Shown: in pieces, positions 8,029 to 15,998 of the stretch | Position numbering within the stretch: the stretch's first letter is position 1 | Layout: each line of letters starts with the position of its first letter | Virus record (IMG/VR): IMGVR_UViG_3300036846_000650 | Span: 1-53,729 of that record | Strand: one strand, 5' to 3' | Length of the DNA stretch: 53,729 bases | Source: a virus | Translations under genes and position numbers: made by a program | Notes under the pieces: model-generated | What the model was told of the DNA's origin: nothing | Seen by the model: the letters and a program-made list of their open reading frames with translations, nothing else | The model's database searches: none

Positions 8029-8526
8029 ATGTTGGAATTCAACGTCGGGGAGCACCGCTATCGCGCGCGGAAGATGAACGCGCGGCAGCAATTCCACGTG
8101 GCGCGCCGGCTCGGGCCGCTGTTCAATCAGCTACTGCAACTCGGCCCGGCGATTGCCAATCTGACGCCGGGCACGATGGGCGACGCGGAGGCCAACAAGG
8201 TATTCGAGGAGGCGCTGGGAGCCTTCACCAGCGCGCTCGCCAAGATACCGGACCAAGACTGCGACTATGTGCTGGACCGCTGCATGGAGGTGTCACAGCG
8301 CCTGCAAGGCGGCAACGGCTCGGGGCAGTCGGTGTGGGCGGACGTGTGGAATTCCCGGCTCGGCCGGATGATGTTTGAGGACATCGACGTGGCCGAGATG
8401 TTCAACATTGCCGGGGAGGTCTTGCGGGACAATCTCTCGGGTTTTTTCAGTATAATGCCCGGGCCGAGTCCGAACGGGGCGGATACGGAGCCGTCGCATC
8501 AGGCGATCCCGGCTTCCGTGCAGTGA
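8029..8526 (+). CDS. Tail assembly chaperone, zero-frame product
   Basis: 165 residues. N-terminal FNVGEHRYRARKMNARQQFHVARRLGP is typical of tail assembly chaperones that bind the tape measure protein. The gene lies between tube and hub/tape measure genes. About 80 nt before its stop the sequence GGGTTTT (8439-8445) is in the correct phase for -1 slippage (G GGT TTT). The zero-frame tail after the slip site (SIMPGPSPNG onward) is low in complexity compared with the alternative frame. Confidence 0.8.
   Translation: MLEFNVGEHRYRARKMNARQQFHVARRLGPLFNQLLQLGPAIANLTPGTMGDAEANKVFEEALGAFTSALAKIPDQDCDYVLDRCMEVSQRLQGGNGSGQSVWADVWNSRLGRMMFEDIDVAEMFNIAGEVLRDNLSGFFSIMPGPSPNGADTEPSHQAIPASVQ
8439..8445 (+). 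promoter_or_regulatory. -1 ribosomal frameshift slippery site GGGTTTT
   Basis: The heptamer reads G GGT TTT in the chaperone frame, the X XXY YYZ pattern, and is followed by more T (GGGTTTTTTC). The -1 frame downstream has no stop for 264 nt. Its position, near the end of the chaperone gene and before the tape measure, is where such signals are conserved in tailed phages. Confidence 0.7.
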
Positions 8527-8708
8527 CCCTTGCGGACGGGGAATTCTACCTGATGCGCCCAGCACTTGCTGGGGTGTATCGGATGGAAAGCCTGCTCGAC
8601 GGCTCACTGGACCTGGAGGCCGTCACCTTGGCGAACGACGCGCTTGACGTGCAGCAGGAAAATGAGCGGCGCTATCGCTCGATGATGGAGCGGGAGACCC
8701 GGCAATGA
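8445..8708 (+). CDS. Tail assembly chaperone, -1 frameshift extension
   Basis: After slippage at GGGTTTT the -1 frame is open from 8445 to the TGA at 8706-8708, giving 87 more residues and a fusion of about 226 residues with the zero-frame N-terminus. The extension reads FQYNARAESERGGYGAVAS, then GFRAVTLADGEFYLMRPALA, then VYRMESLLDG. That is more protein-like than the zero-frame end, and it agrees with the G/GT arrangement of many tail chaperones. An independent GTG start at 8523 (GTGA overlap) would give a 61-residue protein instead. The gene overlaps the hub gene by 4 bp. Confidence 0.7.
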   Translation, partial: FQYNARAESERGGYGAVASGDPGFRAVTLADGEFYLMRPALAGVYRMESLLDGSLDLEAVTLANDALDVQQENERRYRSMMERETRQ

Positions 8709-9955
8709 CCGTGATGGCACCATCTGGCGATCCGACTATTCCGGTAGTGCCGTCGGCACCGCCAGCGCAGCTTCCCGGGGAAGCCAACACCGCCACGCCC
8801 GACATCACGCCGTCCGCGGCATCGGACCCATCGCCCAGCTATCAGCAAGCCTATGCCGACCCGAATGCGAAATCCGGCCAGCGCTACTGGCTGCGCAAGT
8901 GGAAGCTGACGATTAGTAGTCCTGACACTCAAGTGCCGGTCACTACGGGAAGCAGTCCGAAAACACCTGGAGCCACGCCGTCGCAGCGCGCAGCAACGGT
9001 GCTGCCGGAGGTGACGGTCACCGCCAAGCGCGATCCGTCCACCACCACCAAGAGCGGGCAGACCATGGACCTGTCGCTCCTGCACATCACCTTCACGGTG
9101 GAGAAGGGCACCTACCAGAGCCCGACCACCGCGGTGATCCGGGTCTACAATCTGGGCCTGGATGACATGGCGAAAATCGCCAAGCAGTACAAACAGGTGA
9201 CCCTGGAAGCGGGCTATCAGAATGACCCGTATGGCATCATCTTCAAGGGCACCATCGCGTGGTTCGAGCACGGCAAGCAGAGCCCGACCGAGACCATGCT
9301 GACGATCCACGCCAACGAACTCGACGTGGCGGTGAATAATGCGGCGGTGAATGCGACGCTGCCGGCGGGTGTAACCCACAAGGACGTGGTGATGGCGGCG
9401 GCGACCGCGATGGCTCCGTTCGGGCTGTCGGTCGGCTACATCTCGAAATACCTGGATGACAGCAAGAGCCCACGCAGTCGCACCGTGTTTGGCATGGCAC
9501 GCGACGTGCTGCGCGACATCACCCGGACCAACAACGCCACCGCCTCTATCGATGGCGGGCAACTGAATATCGTGCGCTACGATGAGACCCTGCCGTCACC
9601 GGCCATCGTGCTGAACACCGCCCACGGCATGATCGGCATTCCCTCGATCGTCGCCGGCCAGGGCGTGCACGTGCGGTCACTGCTCAATCCGGCATTCAAG
9701 GCCAACGGCTCGCTGCGGATCGACCAACGCGGCATGATGCAGCAGGAAGGCGATCAAAGCACCGATCCGCAGAAGGGCTTGGCGCTGGCCGCCGACGCCG
9801 CGGCCAAGCTCCAGGTGTCGGCCGATGGTAGCTACAAAATCCTCAAGGTGACGCACACCGGGGATAATCGCGGCAACGCGTGGTATTCCGACCTCACCAC
9901 AGAGCCATCGGTGCCGACCGCGGCCAATCTCGGGATCAAGGTGACGGGAGAGTAA
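8705..9955 (+). CDS. Baseplate hub protein
   Basis: 416 residues, ATGA overlap with the chaperone extension. The core from about residue 60 (YWLRKWKLTIS, MDLSLLHITFTVEKGTYQSPTTAVIRVYNLGLD) and later FKGTIAWFEHGKQSPTETMLTIHANELD match phage hub proteins of the gp27/gp41 type that form the ring holding the spike. The N-terminal ~55 residues are Pro/Ala/Ser-rich and probably disordered. A linker with PEVTVTAKR lies near residue 100. Gene order (chaperone, hub, tape measure) varies among phages but is compatible. Confidence 0.75.
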   Translation: MTVMAPSGDPTIPVVPSAPPAQLPGEANTATPDITPSAASDPSPSYQQAYADPNAKSGQRYWLRKWKLTISSPDTQVPVTTGSSPKTPGATPSQRAATVLPEVTVTAKRDPSTTTKSGQTMDLSLLHITFTVEKGTYQSPTTAVIRVYNLGLDDMAKIAKQYKQVTLEAGYQNDPYGIIFKGTIAWFEHGKQSPTETMLTIHANELDVAVNNAAVNATLPAGVTHKDVVMAAATAMAPFGLSVGYISKYLDDSKSPRSRTVFGMARDVLRDITRTNNATASIDGGQLNIVRYDETLPSPAIVLNTAHGMIGIPSIVAGQGVHVRSLLNPAFKANGSLRIDQRGMMQQEGDQSTDPQKGLALAADAAAKLQVSADGSYKILKVTHTGDNRGNAWYSDLTTEPSVPTAANLGIKVTGE

Positions 9956-10267
9956 ATGAACGCTGCTTCGCCTATTCTGATCGAGGCTAGGGCGCGGGGG
10001 CTGAAACGCTTCTTCACCGGCAAGCCGTGCAAGTATGGCCACGTGTCGGAGCGGACTGTGTCCGGACAGAAGTGCGTCGCTTGCCTTCTGATATATGAGC
10101 AGGAGCGCTACGCCGCTGATCCAGCGCCCAAGATAGCCAAGACCGCAGCATATTATGCCAGGAACAAGGCTCGGATGGACCTCCTGAGAGCTAACTGGCG
10201 CGCGGCAAACAAGGATCACATCCGCCAGTACGAACGTGCGTGGAGGCGAGATAATGGCCGCCACTGA
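9956..10267 (+). CDS. Zinc-finger-like basic protein, paralogue of 7212-7529
   Basis: 103 residues; ATG directly after the hub stop (TAAATG). RGLKRFFTGKPCKYGH followed by ERTVSGQKCVACLL repeats the Cys/His pattern of the protein at 7212-7529, then a basic helical tail rich in Arg, Trp and Tyr. It interrupts the hub-tape measure order and overlaps the tape measure start by 14 bp. A DNA-binding or homing-associated accessory role is inferred, not shown. Confidence 0.7.
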   Translation: MNAASPILIEARARGLKRFFTGKPCKYGHVSERTVSGQKCVACLLIYEQERYAADPAPKIAKTAAYYARNKARMDLLRANWRAANKDHIRQYERAWRRDNGRH

Positions 10268-12662
10268 GCTTTTACAAGAATTCTTAGTAAGTGTCCGCTA
10301 CGGCGTAGACGCGGCCAGCCAGCGCTCATTCCTCGATGGGCTGAAGCGGATGGCCGGCTCGGTCTCCGGGGTGGCGGCGGAGGTGGTGGCACTGTCCGGC
10401 GCGGTGATCGCGTTTGCCGAGAAGATGGCGCGGGCCGGCGAGCAACTGTACTTCATGGGCCAGCGGATCGGCTCGACGGTCAACGACATCCAGGCGGCCA
10501 CCTTCGCGATGAGCCAACTGGGCACATCGGCCGATGACGCGAAATCCTCGATGGAGTCGCTGGGTAGGTTCCAGCGCACCTACGGCCCGGCCGCCACCGC
10601 GTATATGCGGATGCTCGGGGTGACCGCCACCGACACCGCGCACCAGATGCAGCAACTCGGCCAGATCATCGGCCGGATGGGGCCGCAGGGGAGTGTCGGC
10701 TACGCGCGCGGGCTGGCGATGGCCGGCATGATGGGGATCAGTGAAAACGCCCTGCGTGCGGTCAGCAGTCCGGAATATCAGGCGCAACTGGCGTGGTTCG
10801 ACAAGCTCACCGAGAGCATCAACAAGGCCGGCGGCAATCTCGGTCGGTTCGGTATTCTGTCGCATCAGGTCATGGATACCTTCCGACAATGGTGGGCGCT
10901 GATCGAGCAGATTGCGCAGGCATTTGCGGTCGCGTTATTCCCTGGCCTCAACAAAAACATGCAGACCATGCTGGGGATGATGCAGGCGCATATGCCGCAG
11001 ATCATCGCCTGGGTGCAGGGGGCGGCGCAGGCATTAACTGCGTTCGGCGACACCATCATGTTCGTGGTGCGCGGCCTGGGGCAGTTTACCGAATGGATCG
11101 GCAATCTCGATCCGATGATCCGGCACATCATCGAGGGCTTCGCCGGGCTGAAGGCCGCGATGTGGCTGATCGGCACGGAAATCCTGTCATCGCCGTTCGG
11201 CTGGCTGTTGATGACGCTCGGCGCGATCATGCTGTTGCTGGACGACTACAGCGCCTGGGCGTCGGGCGGCAAGTCGGCCATCAACTGGTCCTTCCTGGGG
11301 GATTTCCAGAAGAAATTCGCCGGCATCAAGGAAGGCATCGACGGCTGGATGAAGTCGATCTTTGGGGTCGAGCACGGCTTCAATGATCTGGTCGGCGCGG
11401 CAAGTGTGCTGTTCGGAGCCTGGATGCTGGGCGGCTTCGCCAAGGCGGAGGCTGCGGTCAAGGCGATCGGCGCGGCGGCCACGTCGTCACTGGGGCAATT
11501 CCTGCTCCTGACCGCAGCGATCATGGGCGCGGGGTGGCTGAAGGGAAAACTCGAACAAGGCAGCGAGGCGGTCGAGCGCTTCCTGTTTGGTGACAAGCGG
11601 GTGAACGAACGCAAGAAGATGCAGGAGCAGGGGCGCGAGCAATTCTGGCGTGGGGTGAGAAATGCGCCGTCGGCGATCGGCGGCGGCCTGGGCTGGCTAT
11701 GGCATCACACGCTTGGCTCCTCACCCGCGGCTGCGGCTGAGACCGGTGGTGGTGGCAAGACCGGCACTACCGCCACGCCAGCGGCATCGCCTGCATCGGT
11801 GGCTGCCGCGGCTGCGGCTGCGGCGACCGCGGTGGTGACTGGCGGCACGGCGGGCGGACCGGGTGGCGGTGACCCGTTCGCCTTCGACTGGTCGAAATAT
11901 GACGTGGGCGGCGCTGAGTCGAAGGACTTCCAAGACACCTACGGCCCGACCGGCATGGGCTCGCTGGGCTCGACCGGCGGGGTGGGCTCATTGCCCGGCG
12001 GCGGCATGTCCGATCCGATCTCGCCGCGGGACGCCTCTGCCAACGCGGTCCGGCTGCGCGACAAGATCATGGCCATGCTGGGAGTACCCGCCAATGTCGC
12101 GGCGGGCATCGTGTCCAATCTGATGGCCGAGTCCGGCGGCGTCTCGGACATCTGGTCGAAGATGGCACCGGTCGGCCAGGGCGGCTACGGGCTGATGCAG
12201 TGGGCTGGCTCACGCAGACGGGCACTGTTTGCTTGGGCGAAATCCAAGGGGCTCGATGCGTCCAAAGAGGACGTGCAACTGATGTTCATGAAGGAGGAGC
12301 TTGCCGCCAAATTCCCTGGCTTACTCGGCCGGATGGGAGGGATGACCGCGGAGCAGGCGGCCGGGCTATTCTTCGATGTCGCTGAGTCGGGCGGCGCGCA
12401 AAGTCTGATGCAGTATCGCCCCGGGCATATGGCGTGGGCCAGGAATGTAGAGCGGGCCTCCTCCGCAGACTTCGCGACTCCAGCGCCTTCGACGCCGATG
12501 ACCCGGCAGCACGCTTCGGCCGGAGGGCCGATGAACTTGCATCATCAGGTGGCGATCAATCTGCACGCGCCGGACCCGCACACCGGGGCGCGGCTGGTAG
12601 CGGATAATCAGGCCAGGATGCACGAGGACCTCGTGCGCAAGGCCGGTGGAGTGCTGGTATGA
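10254..12662 (+). CDS. Tape measure protein with C-terminal tail lysozyme domain
   Basis: 802 residues from ATG 10254, which has GGAGG 7 nt upstream. Long helical N-terminus, hydrophobic segments in the middle (for example FGWLLMTLGAIMLLL near residue 320 and FLLLTAAIMGAGWL near 420), and a Gly/Ala/Thr-rich linker near 500-560. From about residue 595 to 735 there is a tail-lysozyme-like domain: VAAGIVSNLMAESGG (catalytic Glu candidate), GQGGYGLMQWAGSRR, MFMKEELAAKFPGLL. The protein sets tail length and the domain would help local peptidoglycan digestion at DNA entry. Confidence 0.85.
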   Translation: MAATELLQEFLVSVRYGVDAASQRSFLDGLKRMAGSVSGVAAEVVALSGAVIAFAEKMARAGEQLYFMGQRIGSTVNDIQAATFAMSQLGTSADDAKSSMESLGRFQRTYGPAATAYMRMLGVTATDTAHQMQQLGQIIGRMGPQGSVGYARGLAMAGMMGISENALRAVSSPEYQAQLAWFDKLTESINKAGGNLGRFGILSHQVMDTFRQWWALIEQIAQAFAVALFPGLNKNMQTMLGMMQAHMPQIIAWVQGAAQALTAFGDTIMFVVRGLGQFTEWIGNLDPMIRHIIEGFAGLKAAMWLIGTEILSSPFGWLLMTLGAIMLLLDDYSAWASGGKSAINWSFLGDFQKKFAGIKEGIDGWMKSIFGVEHGFNDLVGAASVLFGAWMLGGFAKAEAAVKAIGAAATSSLGQFLLLTAAIMGAGWLKGKLEQGSEAVERFLFGDKRVNERKKMQEQGREQFWRGVRNAPSAIGGGLGWLWHHTLGSSPAAAAETGGGGKTGTTATPAASPASVAAAAAAAATAVVTGGTAGGPGGGDPFAFDWSKYDVGGAESKDFQDTYGPTGMGSLGSTGGVGSLPGGGMSDPISPRDASANAVRLRDKIMAMLGVPANVAAGIVSNLMAESGGVSDIWSKMAPVGQGGYGLMQWAGSRRRALFAWAKSKGLDASKEDVQLMFMKEELAAKFPGLLGRMGGMTAEQAAGLFFDVAESGGAQSLMQYRPGHMAWARNVERASSADFATPAPSTPMTRQHASAGGPMNLHHQVAINLHAPDPHTGARLVADNQARMHEDLVRKAGGVLV

Positions 12663-13399
12663 GCGGCCTGATCTCTGCTGGGAGTCAGCTATTTTCGGTC
12701 GGCTCGCAGGCATTAAGTGCCACCGGGCTGATGCCGGCCTTCATCCGTGCCCAGCGGCAGATCGACACCATCATTCCGGACGTGACCATCGAGGAGCATC
12801 ACTCCGATCGAATGGAGATCACCAATCATCCGGTCGCCTCGGGCTCGCCTATCTCGGATCACGCCTACCGTCAGCCATCGCAGGTGGTGATGCGGCTGGG
12901 CTGGACCAATTCCAATCCGCTCGGCGCGGTGGGCTCCGGCTTTTCCTCCGGCGGCGGCTTCAGTGATCTGGCGGGCGGTCTGGCGGGGGCAGCTACTGGG
13001 GCGCTCTCGGCCTTCACCGAACAGCGGGTGAAGGACATCTACGCCACCCTGCTCTCGCTCCAGGCTGGCGGCACCCCGGGGACCACCGATCCCAAGCCGA
13101 TGCCGTTCGCGCTCACCACCGGCAAGCGCAACTACAAGAATATGCTGATCGCCGAATTGCGCGTCACCACCGACCGGCACAGCGAATACTCGCTGATGGT
13201 GGAAGCGCGGATGCAGGAAGTCATTATCGTCACGACTTCCACCACCGACACGCCGGGGCAGGCGGATCAGGCGCAGCCGTCAAAGACCGCCAGCACCACC
13301 GATACCGGCACCACCAAGCCGCGGGAGTCGTTCCTGTCCAAGGGCGCGACCTTCTTCGGCTACACGCCGCCGGCTGGCGGCTACAAGCCATTCGGATGA
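12659..13399 (+). CDS. Baseplate protein, Dit-like
   Basis: 246 residues, ATGA overlap with the tape measure gene. DVTIEEHHSDRMEITNHPV, then GSPISDHAYRQPSQVVMRLGW, is the characteristic Dit-like N-terminal domain. LTTGKRNYKNMLIAELRVTTDR and EARMQEVIIV complete the fold. The C-terminus is a Thr/Gln/Pro-rich tail ending GGYKPFG. It forms part of the baseplate ring around the hub. Confidence 0.8.
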   Translation: MSGLISAGSQLFSVGSQALSATGLMPAFIRAQRQIDTIIPDVTIEEHHSDRMEITNHPVASGSPISDHAYRQPSQVVMRLGWTNSNPLGAVGSGFSSGGGFSDLAGGLAGAATGALSAFTEQRVKDIYATLLSLQAGGTPGTTDPKPMPFALTTGKRNYKNMLIAELRVTTDRHSEYSLMVEARMQEVIIVTTSTTDTPGQADQAQPSKTASTTDTGTTKPRESFLSKGATFFGYTPPAGGYKPFG

Positions 13400-13743
13400 G
13401 CGGCACCGACATCGAGGTGCTGGCCCAGGAAATTCCCCTGGTCATCGGCACGCCGCAGCAATTCTTCCTGCCGCTCGATCCTAATCAATACCAGTTCGTG
13501 CTGCTCTACCGCGACGCCGACATGGGCGGCTGGGTGCTGGACATCAACGACGGTCTGGGCAATCCGCTGGTGTGCGGCATTCCGCTGGTGAGCGGGCACG
13601 ATCTGCTCGAACAATACGTTTACCTGAATATCCCTGGGCAATTGTGGATCACCTCGGATGGCGATGTTACCGCGGTGCCGACCTTCGATGCGCTCGGCCT
13701 CAGCACGCGGCTGTATTTCCTGCCCAACGTGACCCCGACATGA
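13396..13743 (+). CDS. Baseplate plug protein (Pam3 gp18-like)
   Basis: 115 residues, ATGA overlap on both sides. IPLVIGTPQQFFLPL, then DMGGWVLDINDGLGNPLVCGIPLVSG, match the cyanophage Pam3 gp18-type plug domain, which closes the baseplate channel. Beta-rich throughout. The neighbours (Dit-like and gpV-like spike) agree. Confidence 0.8.
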   Translation: MSGTDIEVLAQEIPLVIGTPQQFFLPLDPNQYQFVLLYRDADMGGWVLDINDGLGNPLVCGIPLVSGHDLLEQYVYLNIPGQLWITSDGDVTAVPTFDALGLSTRLYFLPNVTPT

Positions 13744-14366
13744 GCGACTATCTCGACATCCGGCAGCGCTATTCGGACGGGCTGGAAGCCTTGCAGACGG
13801 TGCACGACGGCCGACAGGCGCAGATCAACACCGCGATGCCGGCCACGGTGGTCTCGTTCAATCCGACCGCGCTCACGGTGAATGTGCAGCCTTCGATCCA
13901 GGCGGTGCAGATCAACACCGACGGCACCCAGAGCCACATCACGATCGCCGAACTGCACGACGTGCCGGTGGTGTTTCCTGGTGGTGGCGGTCATCTGCTC
14001 ACCTACCCGATCCAGCCGGGGGATGATTGCCTGATCATCTTCTCGCAGCGTTCGATCGATCACTGGTGGCAGTTGGGCCAACTGCACCCACCCTCGGACT
14101 GGCGGATGCACGACATCAACGACGGCTTCGCGCTGATCGGCGTGCGCAGCCTGCCCAAGGTGCCGGGCGGCGGCGGTAATCGACTATTCCGCAACGCGGG
14201 CGCGCCGGTCTCCACCACCACGGTGCAGCTTCGCTCGGACGACGGTCAGATGGTGATCGACCTCAATCCGGCGTCCAACACGGTGACCATCACGGCGCAG
14301 AAGATCGTGCTCAACGCCGGCCAGTCGATCACCATGACCTCGCCGCTGATCCAGCAAAATCCATGA
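13740..14366 (+). CDS. Baseplate assembly/spike protein (gpV, Gp138-like)
   Basis: 208 residues from ATG 13740 (ATGA overlap). N-terminal helical part, then MPATVVSFNPTALTVNVQPSI and VPVVFPGGGGHLLTYPIQPGDDCLIIFSQRSID form the OB-fold typical of Gp138/gpV spike proteins. The C-terminus TVTITAQKIVLNAGQSITMTS is the beta-helix tip. It works with the PAAR protein encoded 0.4 kb downstream as the membrane-piercing spike. Confidence 0.85.
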   Translation: MSDYLDIRQRYSDGLEALQTVHDGRQAQINTAMPATVVSFNPTALTVNVQPSIQAVQINTDGTQSHITIAELHDVPVVFPGGGGHLLTYPIQPGDDCLIIFSQRSIDHWWQLGQLHPPSDWRMHDINDGFALIGVRSLPKVPGGGGNRLFRNAGAPVSTTTVQLRSDDGQMVIDLNPASNTVTITAQKIVLNAGQSITMTSPLIQQNP

Positions 14367-14473
14367 GCAAAGAGCAGATCGAAGCCAACCGCCGGATCGA
14401 AAAACTGTGGCGCGCTGGCAAGCTCAGCTTTGCCGCATTCGATCAGTGGCTACGCTGGATGTGTGGAGTGTGA
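14363..14473 (+). CDS. Tiny hypothetical protein (36 aa)
   Basis: ATGA overlaps with both neighbours. Begins MSKEQIEANRRIEKLWRAGK, then a hydrophobic/aromatic end (FDQWLRWMCGV). Mostly helical. No family recognised; overlap on both sides is the main support. Confidence 0.5.
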   Translation: MSKEQIEANRRIEKLWRAGKLSFAAFDQWLRWMCGV

Positions 14474-14565
14474 TGAAACGCTGGCTGCCGCATGACGTGA
14501 TCGACTGGATACTGATCGCCATCATGTTGCTGTCGATCAATCAACTGTTGGGATTGTTCCGATGA
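14473..14565 (+). CDS. Tiny membrane peptide (30 aa)
   Basis: TGATGA junction with the upstream ORF and ATGA overlap with the next gene. MKRWLPHDV followed by a hydrophobic stretch (IDWILIAIMLLSINQLLGLF) long enough for one membrane span. Function unknown; similar coupled membrane peptides occur elsewhere in this genome. Confidence 0.5.
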   Translation: MKRWLPHDVIDWILIAIMLLSINQLLGLFR

Positions 14566-14762
14566 CGCCAGAGCAAGAGCCGTTATTGCAATTTTTTGGC
14601 TACCTGCATCTTCCGGTGGAATTGCAGGAAGTGTCGATGCCGTTCTGCGAACTAGCCAACAAGCTGGTCGATGTGCTGCCACGCAACCCGGAGCGCACGG
14701 TCGCCCTGCGCAAGCTCCTGGAGGCGAAGGACTGCGCCGTGCGGGCGAAACTGTATCGATGA
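14562..14762 (+). CDS. Possible Acb2/Tad1-like helical-hairpin protein (anti-CBASS candidate)
   Basis: 66 residues. LQFFGYLHLPVELQEVSMPF, then CELANKLVDVLPRNPERTVALRKLLEAKDCAVRA, is a conserved two-helix pattern in small phage proteins that I associate with the Acb2/Tad1 hairpin family. Characterised members bind cyclic nucleotides and block CBASS or Thoeris signalling. The family assignment is from memory of the pattern, and activity for this branch is inference. It is embedded by ATGA overlaps between tiny genes and the PAAR gene in the baseplate operon. Confidence 0.6.
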   Translation: MTPEQEPLLQFFGYLHLPVELQEVSMPFCELANKLVDVLPRNPERTVALRKLLEAKDCAVRAKLYR

Positions 14763-15031
14763 GAGCGCTGGCGCGCCTGGGCGACGGAAGTGACCACGGC
14801 GGCACTATCGTGTCGGCCTCGTCCTCGGTCACGGCGGATGGCAAGGGTGTGGCGCGGGAAGGCGATAGCCATAGCTGTCCGATCACCGGACACGGCACCA
14901 CGGCGCTGTCGCACGGCACGCCGCCGACCACGATCACGGTGGACGGCCGCAAGGCAATCTACGTCGGCGATACTGCCGGCTGCGGTGCTGCCATCACCAG
15001 TGGCTCGCCCACGGTGTTCGCCGGCCCGTGA
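14759..15031 (+). CDS. PAAR-motif spike tip protein
   Basis: 90 residues, ATGA overlap. ALARLGDGSDHGGTIVSAS, then VAREGDSHSCPITGHG, then GDTAGCGAAITSGSPTVF give the PAAR repeats with His/Cys residues that coordinate a metal at the cone tip. It would sharpen the gpV spike. Length is normal for stand-alone PAAR proteins. Confidence 0.85.
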   Translation: MRALARLGDGSDHGGTIVSASSSVTADGKGVAREGDSHSCPITGHGTTALSHGTPPTTITVDGRKAIYVGDTAGCGAAITSGSPTVFAGP

Positions 15032-15105
15032 CCACCACCCGTGCGTTGCTGGTCATCGTCGTGGGTGCGGCGATCATGTTGTTTCTGATGGGTCTGAGGG
15101 GATGA
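15028..15105 (+). CDS. Tiny membrane peptide (25 aa)
   Basis: GTG start overlapping the PAAR stop (GTGA). TTTRALLVIVVGAAIMLFLMG is a single hydrophobic span, followed by LRG. The stop lies just before the gp25-like start. Very short; coupling and hydrophobic pattern are the only support. Confidence 0.45.
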   Translation: MTTTRALLVIVVGAAIMLFLMGLRG

Positions 15106-15108
15106 GCC

Positions 15109-15636
15109 ATGAGATATCGACGCTTGGACCCGACCGGCGACATGACCTTTGGGCGCGGCCAGAATGACTTCCTGGTCAATCAGCCCGAAGCGGTGGCGCA
15201 ACTGGTGATGACCCGGCTGCGGCTCAACTACGGGGAATGGTTCGCCGACACCGCGGACGGCACGCCGTGGAATGCCCGGGTGCTGGGCGAGCGCACCCAG
15301 GGCACCCGGGACGCGGTGGTGCGCTCGCGCGTGTTCGATACCCAGGGCGTGTCCGCGCTCACCGGCTACAACAGCCTGTCGGAGCCGAACACCCGCAACT
15401 GGACCGCGGCGATGGTGATCCGGACGGTCTACGGCCCGGCCGGGGTGGCGGTAGCGAGGCTGCCCGGCAGCCTGCCGGTGGGCGCGGTGCCGCCTGGGCC
15501 CGGGGCGCAGCTACTCGGCCTCACTGCCGGCACACGCGGCACCACGATCAGTGCCTCGCCGGCCTACCTGCCGATCGGGCCGCAGGCGGACATCACCGAA
15601 TTCAGCATCACCGCGCTTGATCCGGGGCGCTTCTGA
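15109..15636 (+). CDS. Baseplate wedge protein gp25-like
   Basis: 175 residues, ATG 15109 with GAGGGG upstream. LDPTGDMTFGRGQNDFLVNQP, then AQLVMTRLRLNYGEWFADTADGTPW are hallmarks of the gp25/GpW lysozyme-like baseplate family, which nucleates sheath assembly. The C-terminal ~45 residues (LTAGTRGTTISASP, IGPQADITEFSITALDPG) form an extension that is repeated at the end of the next gene. Confidence 0.85.
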   Translation: MRYRRLDPTGDMTFGRGQNDFLVNQPEAVAQLVMTRLRLNYGEWFADTADGTPWNARVLGERTQGTRDAVVRSRVFDTQGVSALTGYNSLSEPNTRNWTAAMVIRTVYGPAGVAVARLPGSLPVGAVPPGPGAQLLGLTAGTRGTTISASPAYLPIGPQADITEFSITALDPGRF

Positions 15637-15992
15637 TGTCCGTCGCGCTGCGCGTTGTGCCGGGGCGCATGGATATGCCCCGCCCGGCCCTTGGGAAGCC
15701 CGCTGAGCCTCCCGCCCGGCCGACGCTCGTCCTGGTGGGGCCGGAGGGCTGGCCGCCGCCCAGGGCCGTCGCAGCCCGGCCGGTGAAGATGTTGTCCTCC
15801 TACGCGATGCGCGAGGCGGCGCTGGGCCCGACGCCCACCCCACCCGCGATCTCCGCGGCCGTCCGGGTCGGGCTGGTCGCGTCCGAGACCCAAGGCACCA
15901 AGATCACCATGACCCCGGCCAACATGCTGTTCGGCCCAGAGGCCGACATCACCGAGTTCGTGGTCACCTTGCTCGATCCCGGCACCTACTGA
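15636..15992 (+). CDS. Small baseplate-region protein sharing the gp25 C-terminal extension
   Basis: 118 residues, overlapping the gp25 stop (TGATG). The first half is Pro/Ala/Arg-rich without a clear fold. The end (VASETQGTKITMTPANM, GPEADITEFVVTLLDPGTY) is homologous to the C-terminus of the preceding protein. This looks like a partial tandem duplication of the gp25 end attached to a new N-terminus. Function unknown, presumably baseplate-linked. Confidence 0.7.
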   Translation: MSVALRVVPGRMDMPRPALGKPAEPPARPTLVLVGPEGWPPPRAVAARPVKMLSSYAMREAALGPTPTPPAISAAVRVGLVASETQGTKITMTPANMLFGPEADITEFVVTLLDPGTY

Positions 15993-15998
15993 GGTCCC

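Noticed and set aside
8672-9562. 296-codon minus-strand frame over the hub gene
   Set aside because: No motif, Arg/His/Gly bias, fully covered by the hub gene.
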